Positions 15,999 through 24,350 of a DNA stretch of 64,000 nucleotides are shown piece after piece; position 1 is the first letter of the stretch; each line of letters starts with the position of its first letter. The stretch is from Phycisphaeraceae bacterium. GTDB taxonomy: Bacteria; Planctomycetota; Phycisphaerae; Phycisphaerales; UBA1924. The position numbers and the translations under genes are program-made. The stretch spans positions 62,001-126,000 of the forward strand of contig JACKHA010000002.1 of NCBI GenBank assembly GCA_020639215.1, in the 5' to 3' direction. Under the pieces are notes generated by a model that worked only from the letters and a program-made list of their open reading frames with translations, was not told the origin of the DNA and did not search any database.

Positions 15999-16811
15999 CT
16001 ATCGGATCACCGGCGCCGCCTCGATCACCGGCTTGGACTGCACCTCGCCTGTCGCCGAGCCGCCCGCCTGCGGACGATCCGCCGCCGGCGTCTCACCCGC
16101 CTCGGGCGCCGCGAACTCCGCCAGCGTTGCCATGTCCGGTACTTCCAAGTCGGGCTTCGCCCGGCTCGCCGGCGTCGCGCCGGGGCGTCCGGCCTGGCGG
16201 TTCACCCACACCGTCTTGAGCCCGAGTTCCGAGGCCGGGGCGATGTCGTGGTACAGGCTCTGGGCCACGTGCACCACCTTCGACGCGGGCAACCCCAGGC
16301 GGGCCAGTGCTTCCTTGAAGTGCCTCTTTCGCGGCTTGTACGACCGCACCTGCTCGGCCGTCACGATCTCATCCAACTCCACGCCCAGTTTCGCCCGCGA
16401 CATCTCGAACAGGTCGTCGTCGATGTTGCTCACGACGCAGAGTCGGAAGCGCGTCTTGAGCCGGCGCAGCGCCGCCGACGTGTCCGGGAACGCGGGCCAG
16501 TCGCGGATCGACGCCCCCAGCGCGTCGGGGTCGCGGACCCGGGCGTTGAACGTGCCGGCCATCGCCGCCAGCACCGCCCACAGCACCTCGCGGTACGCCA
16601 CGAACCCTTCTCCCCTGGCTTCCCCTTCGAGGCGCGACTCGTGGGCCGCGAACTGGTTCAGCAACGCCTCGTCCGGCACGTGCGCGGCATTGGCCCCCAG
16701 CGACGTGCGCAACGCCCGGCGCAGCCCCGTCTCCCAGTCGATCAGGGTGCCGTAGCAGTCGAACGTCAGCGCCCCGACGCCCTTGAAGAGTCTGGCGGGA
16801 TCGGACATCAC
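15999..16811 (-). CDS. HAD-superfamily hydrolase, haloacid dehalogenase type II-like
   Basis: The four HAD motifs are readable: motif I FDCYGTLIDWE (nucleophile D18 region), motif II VSNIDDD, motif III K in SYKPRKRHFKEAL, and motif IV HVAQSLYHDIAPASELGL. DCYGTL and SYKP are typical of the L-2-haloacid dehalogenase/phosphatase subgroup, whose members hydrolyse 2-haloacids or small phosphates. The C-terminal ~45 residues (PEAGETPAADRPQAGG...) are a low-complexity tail absent from standard enzymes. Two start ATGs are adjacent (16811 and 16808). Substrate unknown. 270 residues. Confidence 0.88.
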   Translation of the reverse strand: MMSDPARLFKGVGALTFDCYGTLIDWETGLRRALRTSLGANAAHVPDEALLNQFAAHESRLEGEARGEGFVAYREVLWAVLAAMAGTFNARVRDPDALGASIRDWPAFPDTSAALRRLKTRFRLCVVSNIDDDLFEMSRAKLGVELDEIVTAEQVRSYKPRKRHFKEALARLGLPASKVVHVAQSLYHDIAPASELGLKTVWVNRQAGRPGATPASRAKPDLEVPDMATLAEFAAPEAGETPAADRPQAGGSATGEVQSKPVIEAAPVIR

Positions 16812-16871
16812 GCCAGCATACCCGACTGGCGGGGGGTACTCCGCAACCCCAGAGAGCCCAGGCGTCGCGAG

Positions 16872-18704
16872 CTACCGCGTCCCCGCCAGCCGCCGCACGG
16901 TCATATCGAACCCGCGGACCATCGATGCCTGCAGGCCGTAGACCACGCCGATGAACACGCCGGCCCCGATCGCGGCCCCGATCCCCAGGGCCACGCGGGC
17001 CTGCACGGTCTCGCTGTTGCCGATCACCGTCGCGCCCAGCGCGGCGTACGGGTCGATCAGGGCGTACACCGCCGTCGCGGGGCTCAGGCCGGCCAGCACC
17101 GGCCCGAGCGTCTCCATGTCCGCCCCGGACCGCCACCCGCACAGCCCGACGATCCCGCCGACCACGCCCGCCACGCCCACCGCCCCGATCACCGAGCCGA
17201 GCGTCCCCTTGCTCTTGAGCGACCAGTACAGCCCGACCATGCAGCAGAACGCCATGAACGGGAACACGATCACGGGCGCGACCAGCCCGGCCTCGGGTGT
17301 CACCATCGGCACGTCGATCCCGGGCCCCATGCGCTGCCACAGCCCGCCGGCCCGCCCGAAACCGTCGAATACCACGTAGATCGACGCCAGCGCCAGCGTC
17401 CCCAGCGGCACCAGCAGCAGCGGCACCAGGTACGCGATCAGCCCGCGGAGTTTGCCGAACAGGTACGCCCCCGGCGTGATCGGCGTCGTGAGCAGCAGGT
17501 CCAGCGTCCCGTCCTCGCGCTCGCGCGACACCGCGGTCGCCGACATGTTGATCGCCACCAGCGTGATCACCGCGAGCTCGCCCCAGATCGTCGCCAGCAG
17601 GATCGAACGGAACGCCGGGATCGTCGCGGTCGCGTCCGTGTGGAACCACCAGATCAGCCCCACGCCGAACGCCCCGCCCGACGCCACGAACGCCCAGCGC
17701 GCCAGCATCTTGCCCAGCGTGCTGTTCCGGGCCGCGGCCTCGCGCCACGCGATCGGGTTCTGCCACACCGCCCGCGGCGGGCGGTGCTCGGCGCCCTTCG
17801 CGCCGAGCCCGAACATGCGCCGGTACCACGGCACCGCCGCCGAGCCCCGGGCCAGCGCCGTCAGCCCGCCCAGGCGAACCGTGATGACGGCCGCCACCAC
17901 CATCGCCAGCGACAGCAGGCCCGAGCCCACGCACCAGACCGTCACCGGCTGGCGGAGCATCCACGCGCTGCCCTCGGGCCACCGCACGTAGTTCGATGGG
18001 TCCAGCAGCGCGTACATCGCCAGGAACGGATTCAGCCCCGTGACCCACGTCGTGCTCTCGACCCCGCCGCCCAGCGCCCGGCGGAGCTGCACGTCCACCG
18101 CCCAGGTCACCGCCAGGTACGACACGACCGAGACGTAGAACGCGAACACGGCGCGGCGTCCGACCAGGCGCGACACAGACAACGCGATCGCGATCGATCC
18201 CACCAGCAGCGCCGCGCACGCCGCGATCGCGTACGACGCGAAGATCGACCGCCCCGGCACGCCCCCGAAGTACTGCGTGAGCGCGAACAGCGGCAGCCCC
18301 GACACCAGCAGCGCCAGCACGAAGAACAGACGCCCCGACAGGTTCCCCAGCACGATCTGCCCGGAACTCAGCGGCGACGCCAGCAGGATGTCCCACGTCG
18401 CCGGGTTGGCCTCCTGGGCGATGGCCCCGGCCATGAACACGGGCGTGATGATGCAGATCAGCCCGATCTGCAGGTACGCGATGATCTCGAACGACGACGC
18501 CCCCGCCAGCGCCAGGGCCCGGTAGTCGGCCGTCCCGTCCTGGACCTTCACGAGCAAGGCCCACAGCAGCACGACAACCAGCGCGCCCAGGTACGCCGCC
18601 CGGATCGTCAGGTGGCGGACGCGGCGCGACCCGTTCTGGACCAGGCGAACCGCGATCGGGTTCGTCGGGCCGAACGACAGCATCCAGCGCACGAGAGGGG
18701 GCAT
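16872..18704 (-). CDS. ABC-2 type transporter permease, fused double unit
   Basis: 610 residues with about a dozen hydrophobic segments in two halves. Each half carries the ABC-2 amphipathic motif near a conserved Glu: GAIAQEANPATWDILLASPLSSGQIVLG in the first, and SREREDGTLDLLLTTPITPGAYLFG in the second (described by their key words E-x-x-x-x-T-D/L-L-L-x-x-P). The repeat suggests a permease duplication within one chain, as seen in planctomycete Gld/NatB-like exporters. No ATPase gene adjoins it. Substrate unknown. It is divergent from the small RNA locus at 18869-19062. Confidence 0.85.
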   Translation of the reverse strand: MPPLVRWMLSFGPTNPIAVRLVQNGSRRVRHLTIRAAYLGALVVVLLWALLVKVQDGTADYRALALAGASSFEIIAYLQIGLICIITPVFMAGAIAQEANPATWDILLASPLSSGQIVLGNLSGRLFFVLALLVSGLPLFALTQYFGGVPGRSIFASYAIAACAALLVGSIAIALSVSRLVGRRAVFAFYVSVVSYLAVTWAVDVQLRRALGGGVESTTWVTGLNPFLAMYALLDPSNYVRWPEGSAWMLRQPVTVWCVGSGLLSLAMVVAAVITVRLGGLTALARGSAAVPWYRRMFGLGAKGAEHRPPRAVWQNPIAWREAAARNSTLGKMLARWAFVASGGAFGVGLIWWFHTDATATIPAFRSILLATIWGELAVITLVAINMSATAVSREREDGTLDLLLTTPITPGAYLFGKLRGLIAYLVPLLLVPLGTLALASIYVVFDGFGRAGGLWQRMGPGIDVPMVTPEAGLVAPVIVFPFMAFCCMVGLYWSLKSKGTLGSVIGAVGVAGVVGGIVGLCGWRSGADMETLGPVLAGLSPATAVYALIDPYAALGATVIGNSETVQARVALGIGAAIGAGVFIGVVYGLQASMVRGFDMTVRRLAGTR

Positions 18705-18868
18705 CCGGACATTCTATTCCGGTGCCCGTTCGCTCCCGGTTCGCGCGGCTTGCGATGACATCGCGCTGCCCATGGGAATCCACGGGTAAACCGCGTGAGA
18801 CATCTACCCTGTTTCGGGAGAATCTCGCCCGATCCAGAGCCCGTTCGTGCCGAGGCGCGCCAAACCCC

Positions 18869-18897
18869 TTGACGGCTTTTTGGAGCCCGAGTACGGT
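18869..18897 (+). promoter_or_regulatory. sigma70-type promoter for the 18.9-19.06 kb RNA
   Basis: TTGACG at 18869-18874, a 17-base spacer, TACGGT at 18892-18897; the expected start is about 18904. It faces away from the ABC permease gene and lies directly before the structured, non-coding stretch. Confidence 0.6.
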
Positions 18898-18903
18898 GGA
18901 CGA

Positions 18904-19062
18904 AGTCACTCGACGCCTTGCCCGGTCCCGACTCGGGAACCCGACAGCAACGGCCAGCCGACGCGATCCTCGCACGCCGCGAGCCGCCTCGACCGGCCGA
19001 CCAGACGAGTGAGAGAGAAGGAAGGAACCCGGCCTGTGGGTGGGCCGGGTTTCGGCCTTTTT
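18904..19062 (+). ncRNA. candidate structured small RNA or leader RNA
   Basis: About 160 bases lie between a good promoter and an intrinsic terminator with no plausible reading frame. The foldable parts are nested: outer stem TCACTCG (18906-18912)/CGAGTGA (19006-19012); hairpin TCCCG/CGGGA (18926-18938); stem CGGCC/GGCCG (18951-18955 with 18995-18999) enclosing CTCGC/GCGAG (18969-18983); a purine-rich single strand; then the terminator. It does not match the cores I know for 6S, SRP, tmRNA, RNase P or common riboswitches. It may be a free small RNA or an attenuated leader of the PEP-CTERM gene at 19357. Confidence 0.5.
19026..19062 (+). terminator. intrinsic terminator with alternative pairing
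   Basis: AACCCGGCC (19026-19034) pairs with GGCCGGGTT (19043-19051), and TTTTT occupies 19058-19062. The middle strand can instead pair forward, GGCCG (19043-19047) with CGGCC (19053-19057), which puts the T-run directly after the stem. The two structures exclude each other, so this could be a switchable terminator. Confidence 0.65.
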
Positions 19063-19179
19063 GGATCCGGTACGGATGACCGCTCGCGTTATCGGATGAT
19101 CGACCCCTTGTTCGGGTTATCGGACACCGAATGGGAAGCCGCCGAGGCACCAAACCCGGTGGTTTTGCGGCCAAGTCCA

Positions 19180-19208
19180 TTGCATGACGCCGCGCAACGT
19201 GGTACCAT
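19180..19208 (+). promoter_or_regulatory. possible promoter of the PEP-CTERM gene
   Basis: TTGCAT (19180-19185), a 17-base spacer, TACCAT (19203-19208). The leader that would follow contains the hairpin CCCCT-TCG-GAGGGG near 19228-19241 and the RBS TAGGAG ahead of ATG 19357. The rest of the 19063-19356 stretch shows no gene. Confidence 0.4.
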
Positions 19209-19356
19209 CGACGAACTTGGAAATCCCCTTCGGAGGGGAGATCCAGCTTTTGGGGGTCCTTTCCAGCCCCGTTGGCTTTGACTGTCGCGTCCGATTGACG
19301 TCGGGCGAAGCCGGTTTCGTGTCGTTCGATTTGATTCACAGAGATAGGAGATAGAG

Positions 19357-19980
19357 ATGCGCACCCGTCTTGCTTGTGTTGCCCTCGCTGCCGGGCTGGC
19401 CTCCGTGGCCACCGCCCAGCCCCAGTGCATCGACCTCGGCGTCGTCACCGACACGTCGGCGGTCTATGACATCCCGGACCTGTCCTTCTCCAGCCAGCCC
19501 CAGGCCAACGGCATCCTGTGGTACTGCTTCAGCCTGGCCGGCGGCACCAGCGCGTCCGGCGCGTTCTTCGACATCGACCTGCACGCCACGACCGCCACCG
19601 GCGCGCCCGACACCGAGATCGGCCTGTACGACTCGCTCGGCAACCTGATCGCCAACGACGACGACGACGGGCACAGCCTCCGCTCGGCCCTGTCGTTCGG
19701 CAACACCACGCCGCGCGTCCAGACGCCCGATCCGTTCGGTTTCACGAACGGCGTCGCCGCCAACGGGCGCGACGGCAACCTGAACGGGGGCGAGACCTAC
19801 TACCTGGCCGTCGGCCTGTTCAACACGACCTTCGGCGCCACCGGCTGGGGCGTGACCTCCACCGCCACCGGGTTCCCCGAGGCCGCCCAGGTCAACTTCC
19901 GCACCGACGTCGTCCCGGCCCCGGCTTCGCTGGCCCTGATCGGGCTCGGCGGCCTGGTCGGCGGGCGCCGTCGCCGCTAA
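19357..19980 (+). CDS. secreted PEP-CTERM sorting domain protein
   Basis: 207 residues. The signal peptide is MRTRLACVALAAGLASVATAQ; the RBS TAGGAG lies about 8 bases before ATG 19357. The mature domain (CIDLGVVTDTSAVYDIPD, WYCFSLAGGTSASGAFFDID, DTEIGLYDSLGNLIANDDDDG, GGETYYLAVGLFNTTFG) is the PPC-like/pre-peptidase beta sandwich common in planctomycete surface proteins, with an Asp-rich loop that could bind Ca. The end is VPAPASLALIGLGGLVGGRRRR: a PEP-CTERM-like motif (VPAP for VPEP), a transmembrane stretch and Arg tail that an exosortase would process. The specific role is unknown. It follows the candidate small RNA. Confidence 0.88.
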   Translation: MRTRLACVALAAGLASVATAQPQCIDLGVVTDTSAVYDIPDLSFSSQPQANGILWYCFSLAGGTSASGAFFDIDLHATTATGAPDTEIGLYDSLGNLIANDDDDGHSLRSALSFGNTTPRVQTPDPFGFTNGVAANGRDGNLNGGETYYLAVGLFNTTFGATGWGVTSTATGFPEAAQVNFRTDVVPAPASLALIGLGGLVGGRRRR

Positions 19981-20127
19981 TGACCTCGGCACGCCCGCGT
20001 GCCGCCAACCGCTTCTGAGACTCGCAGCCGCCCGGGCGCTCGCCCGGGCGGTTGTCGTTTCCACGTCGCCCCGGTCGGGCCAGGTCGCCCCGCCCGATCG
20101 CCCCCGTCCCTCGCGTACCATCGCCCG

Positions 20128-21813
20128 ATGCGCCTCCCCTGGACGCTGTGGCTGTCCATGTCGATCGAGCTGTGGCGCCTGGTGCTGCTGACCACGGCGG
20201 TGCTGGTCACGGTGATCGCGTTCGCGCTGTCGATCAAGCCGCTGGCCAGCGGGGACCTGGGACCGGTCGACGCGGTCCGGTTCATGCTTTGGGCCATGCC
20301 CCCGATGCTGACCTACGCCCTGCCGTTCGCCTCGTGCTTCGGGGCGACGCTGGCGTACCACCGGATGGTGCAGGACCGGGAGCTCCTGGCGGCCCACGCG
20401 GGGGGCGTCTCGCACCTGACGCTGATCGCCCCGGCCCTGGCGGCGGGGGTGGTGCTGGCGGGGGTGCTGGGGGGGCTGAACGCGCAGATCATCCCCAGAT
20501 TCGTTCGGACGATGCAGGAGATGGTCGCCGACGACCTGGCCCGGGTGATCGTCAACCAGGTCGAGGCGGGCCAGGCGGTGGAGCGGCGCGAGATCATCCT
20601 CTCGGCCCAGACGGCCCGCCTGCTCAATCCCGAGGAGATGGAGGGTGCGACGGCCCGCCTGTGGCTCACCGGCGTGGTGGCCATGCCGCTGGACGACCAG
20701 CGCCGCCCCAGCCAGGAGGTGTTCGCCGACTCGGCCCAGGTGTGGATCCTGCCCGGCTCGCGCGACCCGGAACTGGGCGAGATCCCGGGCCAGGTGCTGA
20801 TCCAGGTCTCGAGCGGGCAGGGCTTCACGAGCGACGGCACCGAGATGGCCGTCGCGTCGCAGACCCGGGCGTTCCCGCTGCCCAACGCGTTCCGCGACGA
20901 CCCGGCGTTCCTGACCTCGGGCGAACTGGATGCGCTTCGGGGCGAGCCGGAGCAGATGAACTTTATTGACTGGCGCCGGATCGACCTGGCGTACCACCTG
21001 GCCAGCCGCGAGGTGCTGCGGACGCTGGCCGAGCAGTTGCGGGCGGGCGGGAGCGTGCGCCTCGAGCGAGAGGGCGAGACGGTGGTGATCAAGGCCGCCG
21101 GGCTGCGCGAGCGCGAGGGCAGCCGGTTCTTCCTGCGTCCGGACGAGGCGGCGATGGGGGTGGTGATCGACGTGCGGCGCGTGGGCGAGGACGGGCTGGC
21201 CCGCCTGGACACGTACAAGGCCCGGCGCGCGTTCGTGGAGGTGAACCTGGGGGCGAACTGGCGGGCCCGCGAGCTGTCGCTCGATCTGACGCTGATCGAC
21301 TTCGCGCCCATGGGGCTGGGGACGACGGCGCCCGACGGGCGCCCCGTCGCCACGCAGAGCGAGTCGAGGTGGACGGGGCTGCGGATCGCGTCGAGCCCGG
21401 AGCGCGACTACCTGGCCCTGGGGAGCCACGAGCTGCTCGAGCGGTCCGACGAGTGGCAATCGCGCACGCCGGCGGACCCGGAACTCTCGGGTGTGACCGA
21501 GGCGTTGCGGTGGCGACTGGCGCAGCTGGATCGGGAGGTACTGGGGACGCGCCATCTGCGGCTGGCGATGGCCGCGGCGTGCCTGGTCATGGTGGTGGGG
21601 GGGTCGATCGCGTCGATGCGGCTGCAAGGGGCCCAGGCGCTGGTGATCTACTGCTGGGCGTTCTTCCCGGCGATCGCCGCGATTGTGACGGTCAGCGCGG
21701 GCAAGGAGATGGTGCACCGCGGCGGGGTCGAGTGGCTGGTGCTGCTCTGGGGCGGGGTCGCGGCGATCGGCGTGGGCGGGATGATCGGCCTGCTGTCGGT
21801 TTCGCGGCATTGA
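20128..21813 (+). CDS. LptF/LptG-family permease (lipopolysaccharide export), long form
   Basis: LptF and LptG form the inner-membrane part of the Lpt machine that extracts LPS and sends it to the outer membrane. Three N-terminal helices (LWRLVLLTTAVLVTVIAFALS, MLTYALPFASCFGATLAY, LIAPALAAGVVLAGVLGGLN) and the typical cytoplasmic segment YHRMVQDRELLAAHAGGVS (family consensus M..DnEl.a..a.G.S) precede a periplasmic jellyroll. Three helices close the protein (LRLAMAAACLVMVVGG, ALVIYCWAFFPAIAAIVTV, LLWGGVAAIGVGGMIGLL). At 561 residues it is about 200 longer than usual, the excess lying in the periplasmic part. A second family member is at 24351; together they could form the heterodimer. Confidence 0.87.
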   Translation: MRLPWTLWLSMSIELWRLVLLTTAVLVTVIAFALSIKPLASGDLGPVDAVRFMLWAMPPMLTYALPFASCFGATLAYHRMVQDRELLAAHAGGVSHLTLIAPALAAGVVLAGVLGGLNAQIIPRFVRTMQEMVADDLARVIVNQVEAGQAVERREIILSAQTARLLNPEEMEGATARLWLTGVVAMPLDDQRRPSQEVFADSAQVWILPGSRDPELGEIPGQVLIQVSSGQGFTSDGTEMAVASQTRAFPLPNAFRDDPAFLTSGELDALRGEPEQMNFIDWRRIDLAYHLASREVLRTLAEQLRAGGSVRLEREGETVVIKAAGLREREGSRFFLRPDEAAMGVVIDVRRVGEDGLARLDTYKARRAFVEVNLGANWRARELSLDLTLIDFAPMGLGTTAPDGRPVATQSESRWTGLRIASSPERDYLALGSHELLERSDEWQSRTPADPELSGVTEALRWRLAQLDREVLGTRHLRLAMAAACLVMVVGGSIASMRLQGAQALVIYCWAFFPAIAAIVTVSAGKEMVHRGGVEWLVLLWGGVAAIGVGGMIGLLSVSRH

Positions 21814-21821
21814 GGAGCGCC

Positions 21822-23567
21822 ATGGCGGACGGGGCAGGGCCGAGGGACGAGAGCGGCGGCTGGGGGCGGGTGCTGGCGCTCGTCGGCGTCGTGACCCTGT
21901 TGCGGGTGGTGTACGTGGTGTGGTTCTGCCCGTACGGCCTGGTCGAGGACGAGGCGTATTACTGGCTGTGGTCGAGGCACCCGGACTGGTCGTACCTGAC
22001 CAAGGGGCCGGGCGTGGCCCAAACGATCGCGCTGGGGACGCTGCTGCTCGGTGACGCCGAGGCGGGCGTGCGGCTGACCGCGCCGCTGTGGGGCGCGCTG
22101 CTGGCGATCGGCGTGGCGGGGACGGCGGGGCGCGTCGCGGGCGGGCGTGAAGGGCCGGACGCCGCGCGTGTCGCGCGGGCGCGGTGGTGGGGGGCGGCGG
22201 CGGCGCTGCTGACGCCCGGGCTGCAGGCGCTGGCGATCCTGATGGCGATCGACGGGCCGATGCTGGCGTGCATGGCGATCGGGCTGTGGGCGGCGTGCGC
22301 GTGCGTGGCTCCCGGGCGGGGCGAGGGGCGTGCGTCGCCGGGCGCGTGGGTTGCGCTTGGGCTGGCCCTGGGTGTTGGCGTGCTGTTCAAGCCGGTGGTG
22401 CTGTTCGTGCTCGTCGCGTTGGCGGGGTCGATGCTTGGTGGGCGCGGGTGCCGGTCGCTCGGGCGGGGCTGGGGCGTGTGGGGCGGCGTGGCGCTGCTGC
22501 TGATCGCGGCGGGCATGGCGCCGATGGTGCTGTGGAACGCGGCGCATGGGTGGGCGATGGCCGGTCACCTGGGCGAGCACCTGCGGGGCGAGGGGGGAGA
22601 CGGGGCGTCGATTGGGCGGCGGCTCGGATGGGTTGGCGAGTACGTCGCGCTCCAGGTTGCGCTGGGCGGGTTCGGGTTGGCGAGCGGGGTTGTTGCGGTC
22701 GTTGGATTGAGTCGGCGGAAAGGGCACACCGGTCCGGAGGCAGCGGCCCAACCTCTCGACTTCACGCGACCCTCCGAAACCGGTCGCGCTGCGTTCCGCG
22801 TCGCTTTGTACGTCTCGCTCGGCGTGTACGCGATGTACTTGCTCGTGTCGTTGTCGACACGGGTCGAGGGCAACTGGGCGCTCGGCGGGCTGCCGGGGAT
22901 GCTGGCGATCGGGGCGGCGTGGCTGGCGGGCGTGACGGATCAGCGCGCGTCGGCGTCGGCGGTGGTTCTGCGGCGTGGGCTGGTCGCCCTGGGGCTTCTG
23001 GCCGGGCTCGGGATGCTCAGGCTGGACTGGATCGCGGCGGCGCCCGGGGTCGGATCGCTTGTGCCGATCGGGCGGGTGATGTCGGGTCCGGCGATGGCGG
23101 CGGGGGTCGCGGAGCGGCTCGAGCGGCTCGACGCCGAGCGGTCGGACGCGTCCGGCGGTGGGGGCGGCCTCGGCCCCGCGTTCGTGCTGACGGACCACTA
23201 TGGGCGTGCGGCCCAGATGGCGTTCTACTTGCCGGGGCGGACCGTCTCGTGCTCATCGGGCACGCTCGACGGGCGGACGACGCAGTTCGACCTGTGGCCC
23301 GAGACGCGACTGGACAACCCCGCGCTCCTGGGTCGCCCGGCGGTGCTGCTCAGCGGCAAGGCGGAGAACTGGTCGCTCGGATTCGGGAGGATCGAGGAGG
23401 TCGGGGCGATCGAGGGCGACCATCGTCGGCGGCGCGTGTACCTGGGGTGGGGATATGACGGGTTTGCGGGGGCGGAAGACGCCACTCGTGACGCGGCGTC
23501 GAGGGAGGGTGGTGCGGGTGGAGTCTCGGGTCCGGCGGGCGTCGGGACCATCGAAGGTGGAGGCTGA
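21822..23567 (+). CDS. ArnT/PMT-like membrane glycosyltransferase (GT39/GT83 type)
   Basis: The family transfers a sugar from a polyprenyl-phosphate carrier to lipid A or protein on the periplasmic side. The diagnostic first loop is present: EDEAYYWLWSRHPDWSYL then TKGPGVA, where bacterial ArnT-like proteins read DEAYYWLW...SYYDHPP; the acidic pair is the catalytic candidate. About ten hydrophobic segments follow, then a C-terminal soluble domain (VLTDHYGRAAQMAFYLPGR...). ATG 21822 has GAGGA upstream and begins 9 bases after the LptF/G-like gene. 581 residues. Placement between two Lpt permeases points to LPS or lipid A decoration; the sugar and acceptor are unknown. Confidence 0.85.
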   Translation: MADGAGPRDESGGWGRVLALVGVVTLLRVVYVVWFCPYGLVEDEAYYWLWSRHPDWSYLTKGPGVAQTIALGTLLLGDAEAGVRLTAPLWGALLAIGVAGTAGRVAGGREGPDAARVARARWWGAAAALLTPGLQALAILMAIDGPMLACMAIGLWAACACVAPGRGEGRASPGAWVALGLALGVGVLFKPVVLFVLVALAGSMLGGRGCRSLGRGWGVWGGVALLLIAAGMAPMVLWNAAHGWAMAGHLGEHLRGEGGDGASIGRRLGWVGEYVALQVALGGFGLASGVVAVVGLSRRKGHTGPEAAAQPLDFTRPSETGRAAFRVALYVSLGVYAMYLLVSLSTRVEGNWALGGLPGMLAIGAAWLAGVTDQRASASAVVLRRGLVALGLLAGLGMLRLDWIAAAPGVGSLVPIGRVMSGPAMAAGVAERLERLDAERSDASGGGGGLGPAFVLTDHYGRAAQMAFYLPGRTVSCSSGTLDGRTTQFDLWPETRLDNPALLGRPAVLLSGKAENWSLGFGRIEEVGAIEGDHRRRRVYLGWGYDGFAGAEDATRDAASREGGAGGVSGPAGVGTIEGGG

Positions 23568-23570
23568 TCG

Positions 23571-24332
23571 GTGCATGGGCCTGCTCCAACCAACGACGGC
23601 GCGGCGACCGGGCGTACACGCCAGCGACGGATCCGGCGCGGGCTCGCGGCGTGGGGCGCCGCTCTGGTTGTGCTCGTTGTGGTCTTCGTGTTCGACTCGG
23701 CGGCGTACCACGTCCTGCTCGTGGGCAAGGGGGCGGTCGAGGGGCGGTGGTGGTACTGGGTGGTTCGCCAGATGGGCTCGCTGACGGCCTGGGCGCCCGC
23801 CGCGGTGCTTGTGGGAGTGGCGACGCCCGGGTCGTGGCGACGCCGCGTCCGAGCGGGGGCGGCCGTGTTCGTCGCGGCGGGGCTCGGCGGGCTGCTGGCC
23901 GAGGTTCTCAAGCCCGTGATCGGGCGTGAGCGCCCGCTGCACCACGACGGCGTGAGCGTGTTCCGCCCGCTCGCGGGTCGCTTCGACGGCGGGCTGGGGT
24001 TCCCGTCGAGCCACGTCGGCGTCGCGTTCGGCGGGGCGTGGATGCTGTGGCGCCTTGCCCGATCGCGGGTGACGAGGAGCGCCGGCGCGGGGCTGGCCGT
24101 GCGATCCCCCTGGGTCTGGGCGGGCGTCCTGGCGATCGTGCTGGCCGTCGCGTGCGCCACCAGCCGGACGCTGACGGGCGCCCACTTCCTGAGCGACGTG
24201 GTCGCGGGCGGGATGCTCGGCGTGCTGGCGGCCGACGCGCTGGGCTGGTGGCTTACGCCGGCCCGGGCCCGGCGGCGTCCGGGGCTGTGGCTGCCGCGTC
24301 GGCGTCGGCGTCCGGACTCGGGGACCGCCTGA
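23571..24332 (+). CDS. PAP2-family membrane phosphatase
   Basis: The three-part phosphatase signature is intact: KPVIGRERP (K-x6-RP, residues ~110), PSSHVG (PSGH-like, ~137) and SRTLTGAHFLSDV (SR-x5-H-x3-D, ~185). Six hydrophobic segments surround them. PAP2 enzymes remove phosphate from undecaprenyl pyrophosphate, phosphatidic acid or lipid A (LpxE/LpxF). Its place right after an ArnT/PMT-like transferase and between two Lpt permeases favours a lipid A or carrier-lipid phosphatase. The GTG at 23571 begins three bases after the preceding stop, so the two are almost certainly co-transcribed. 253 residues; the C-terminus is Arg-rich. Confidence 0.88.
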   Translation: MHGPAPTNDGAATGRTRQRRIRRGLAAWGAALVVLVVVFVFDSAAYHVLLVGKGAVEGRWWYWVVRQMGSLTAWAPAAVLVGVATPGSWRRRVRAGAAVFVAAGLGGLLAEVLKPVIGRERPLHHDGVSVFRPLAGRFDGGLGFPSSHVGVAFGGAWMLWRLARSRVTRSAGAGLAVRSPWVWAGVLAIVLAVACATSRTLTGAHFLSDVVAGGMLGVLAADALGWWLTPARARRRPGLWLPRRRRRPDSGTA

Positions 24333-24350
24333 CGCCCGTACCCTACGCGC

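Noticed and set aside
16135..16230. Possible transposon or insertion-sequence traces
   Set aside because: No transposase, terminal repeats or target duplications were seen here or elsewhere; the only repeats are short non-coding palindromes.
15957..18758. A 933-codon plus-strand frame across the HAD and ABC permease genes
   Set aside because: Arg/His/Pro-rich antisense shadow; the minus strand has the recognisable HAD motifs and ABC-2 permease.
18608..19339. A minus-strand frame covering the 18.7-19.3 kb gap
   Set aside because: No ribosome-binding site and no homology; it overlaps the ABC permease gene and the promoter/terminator pair of the candidate RNA.
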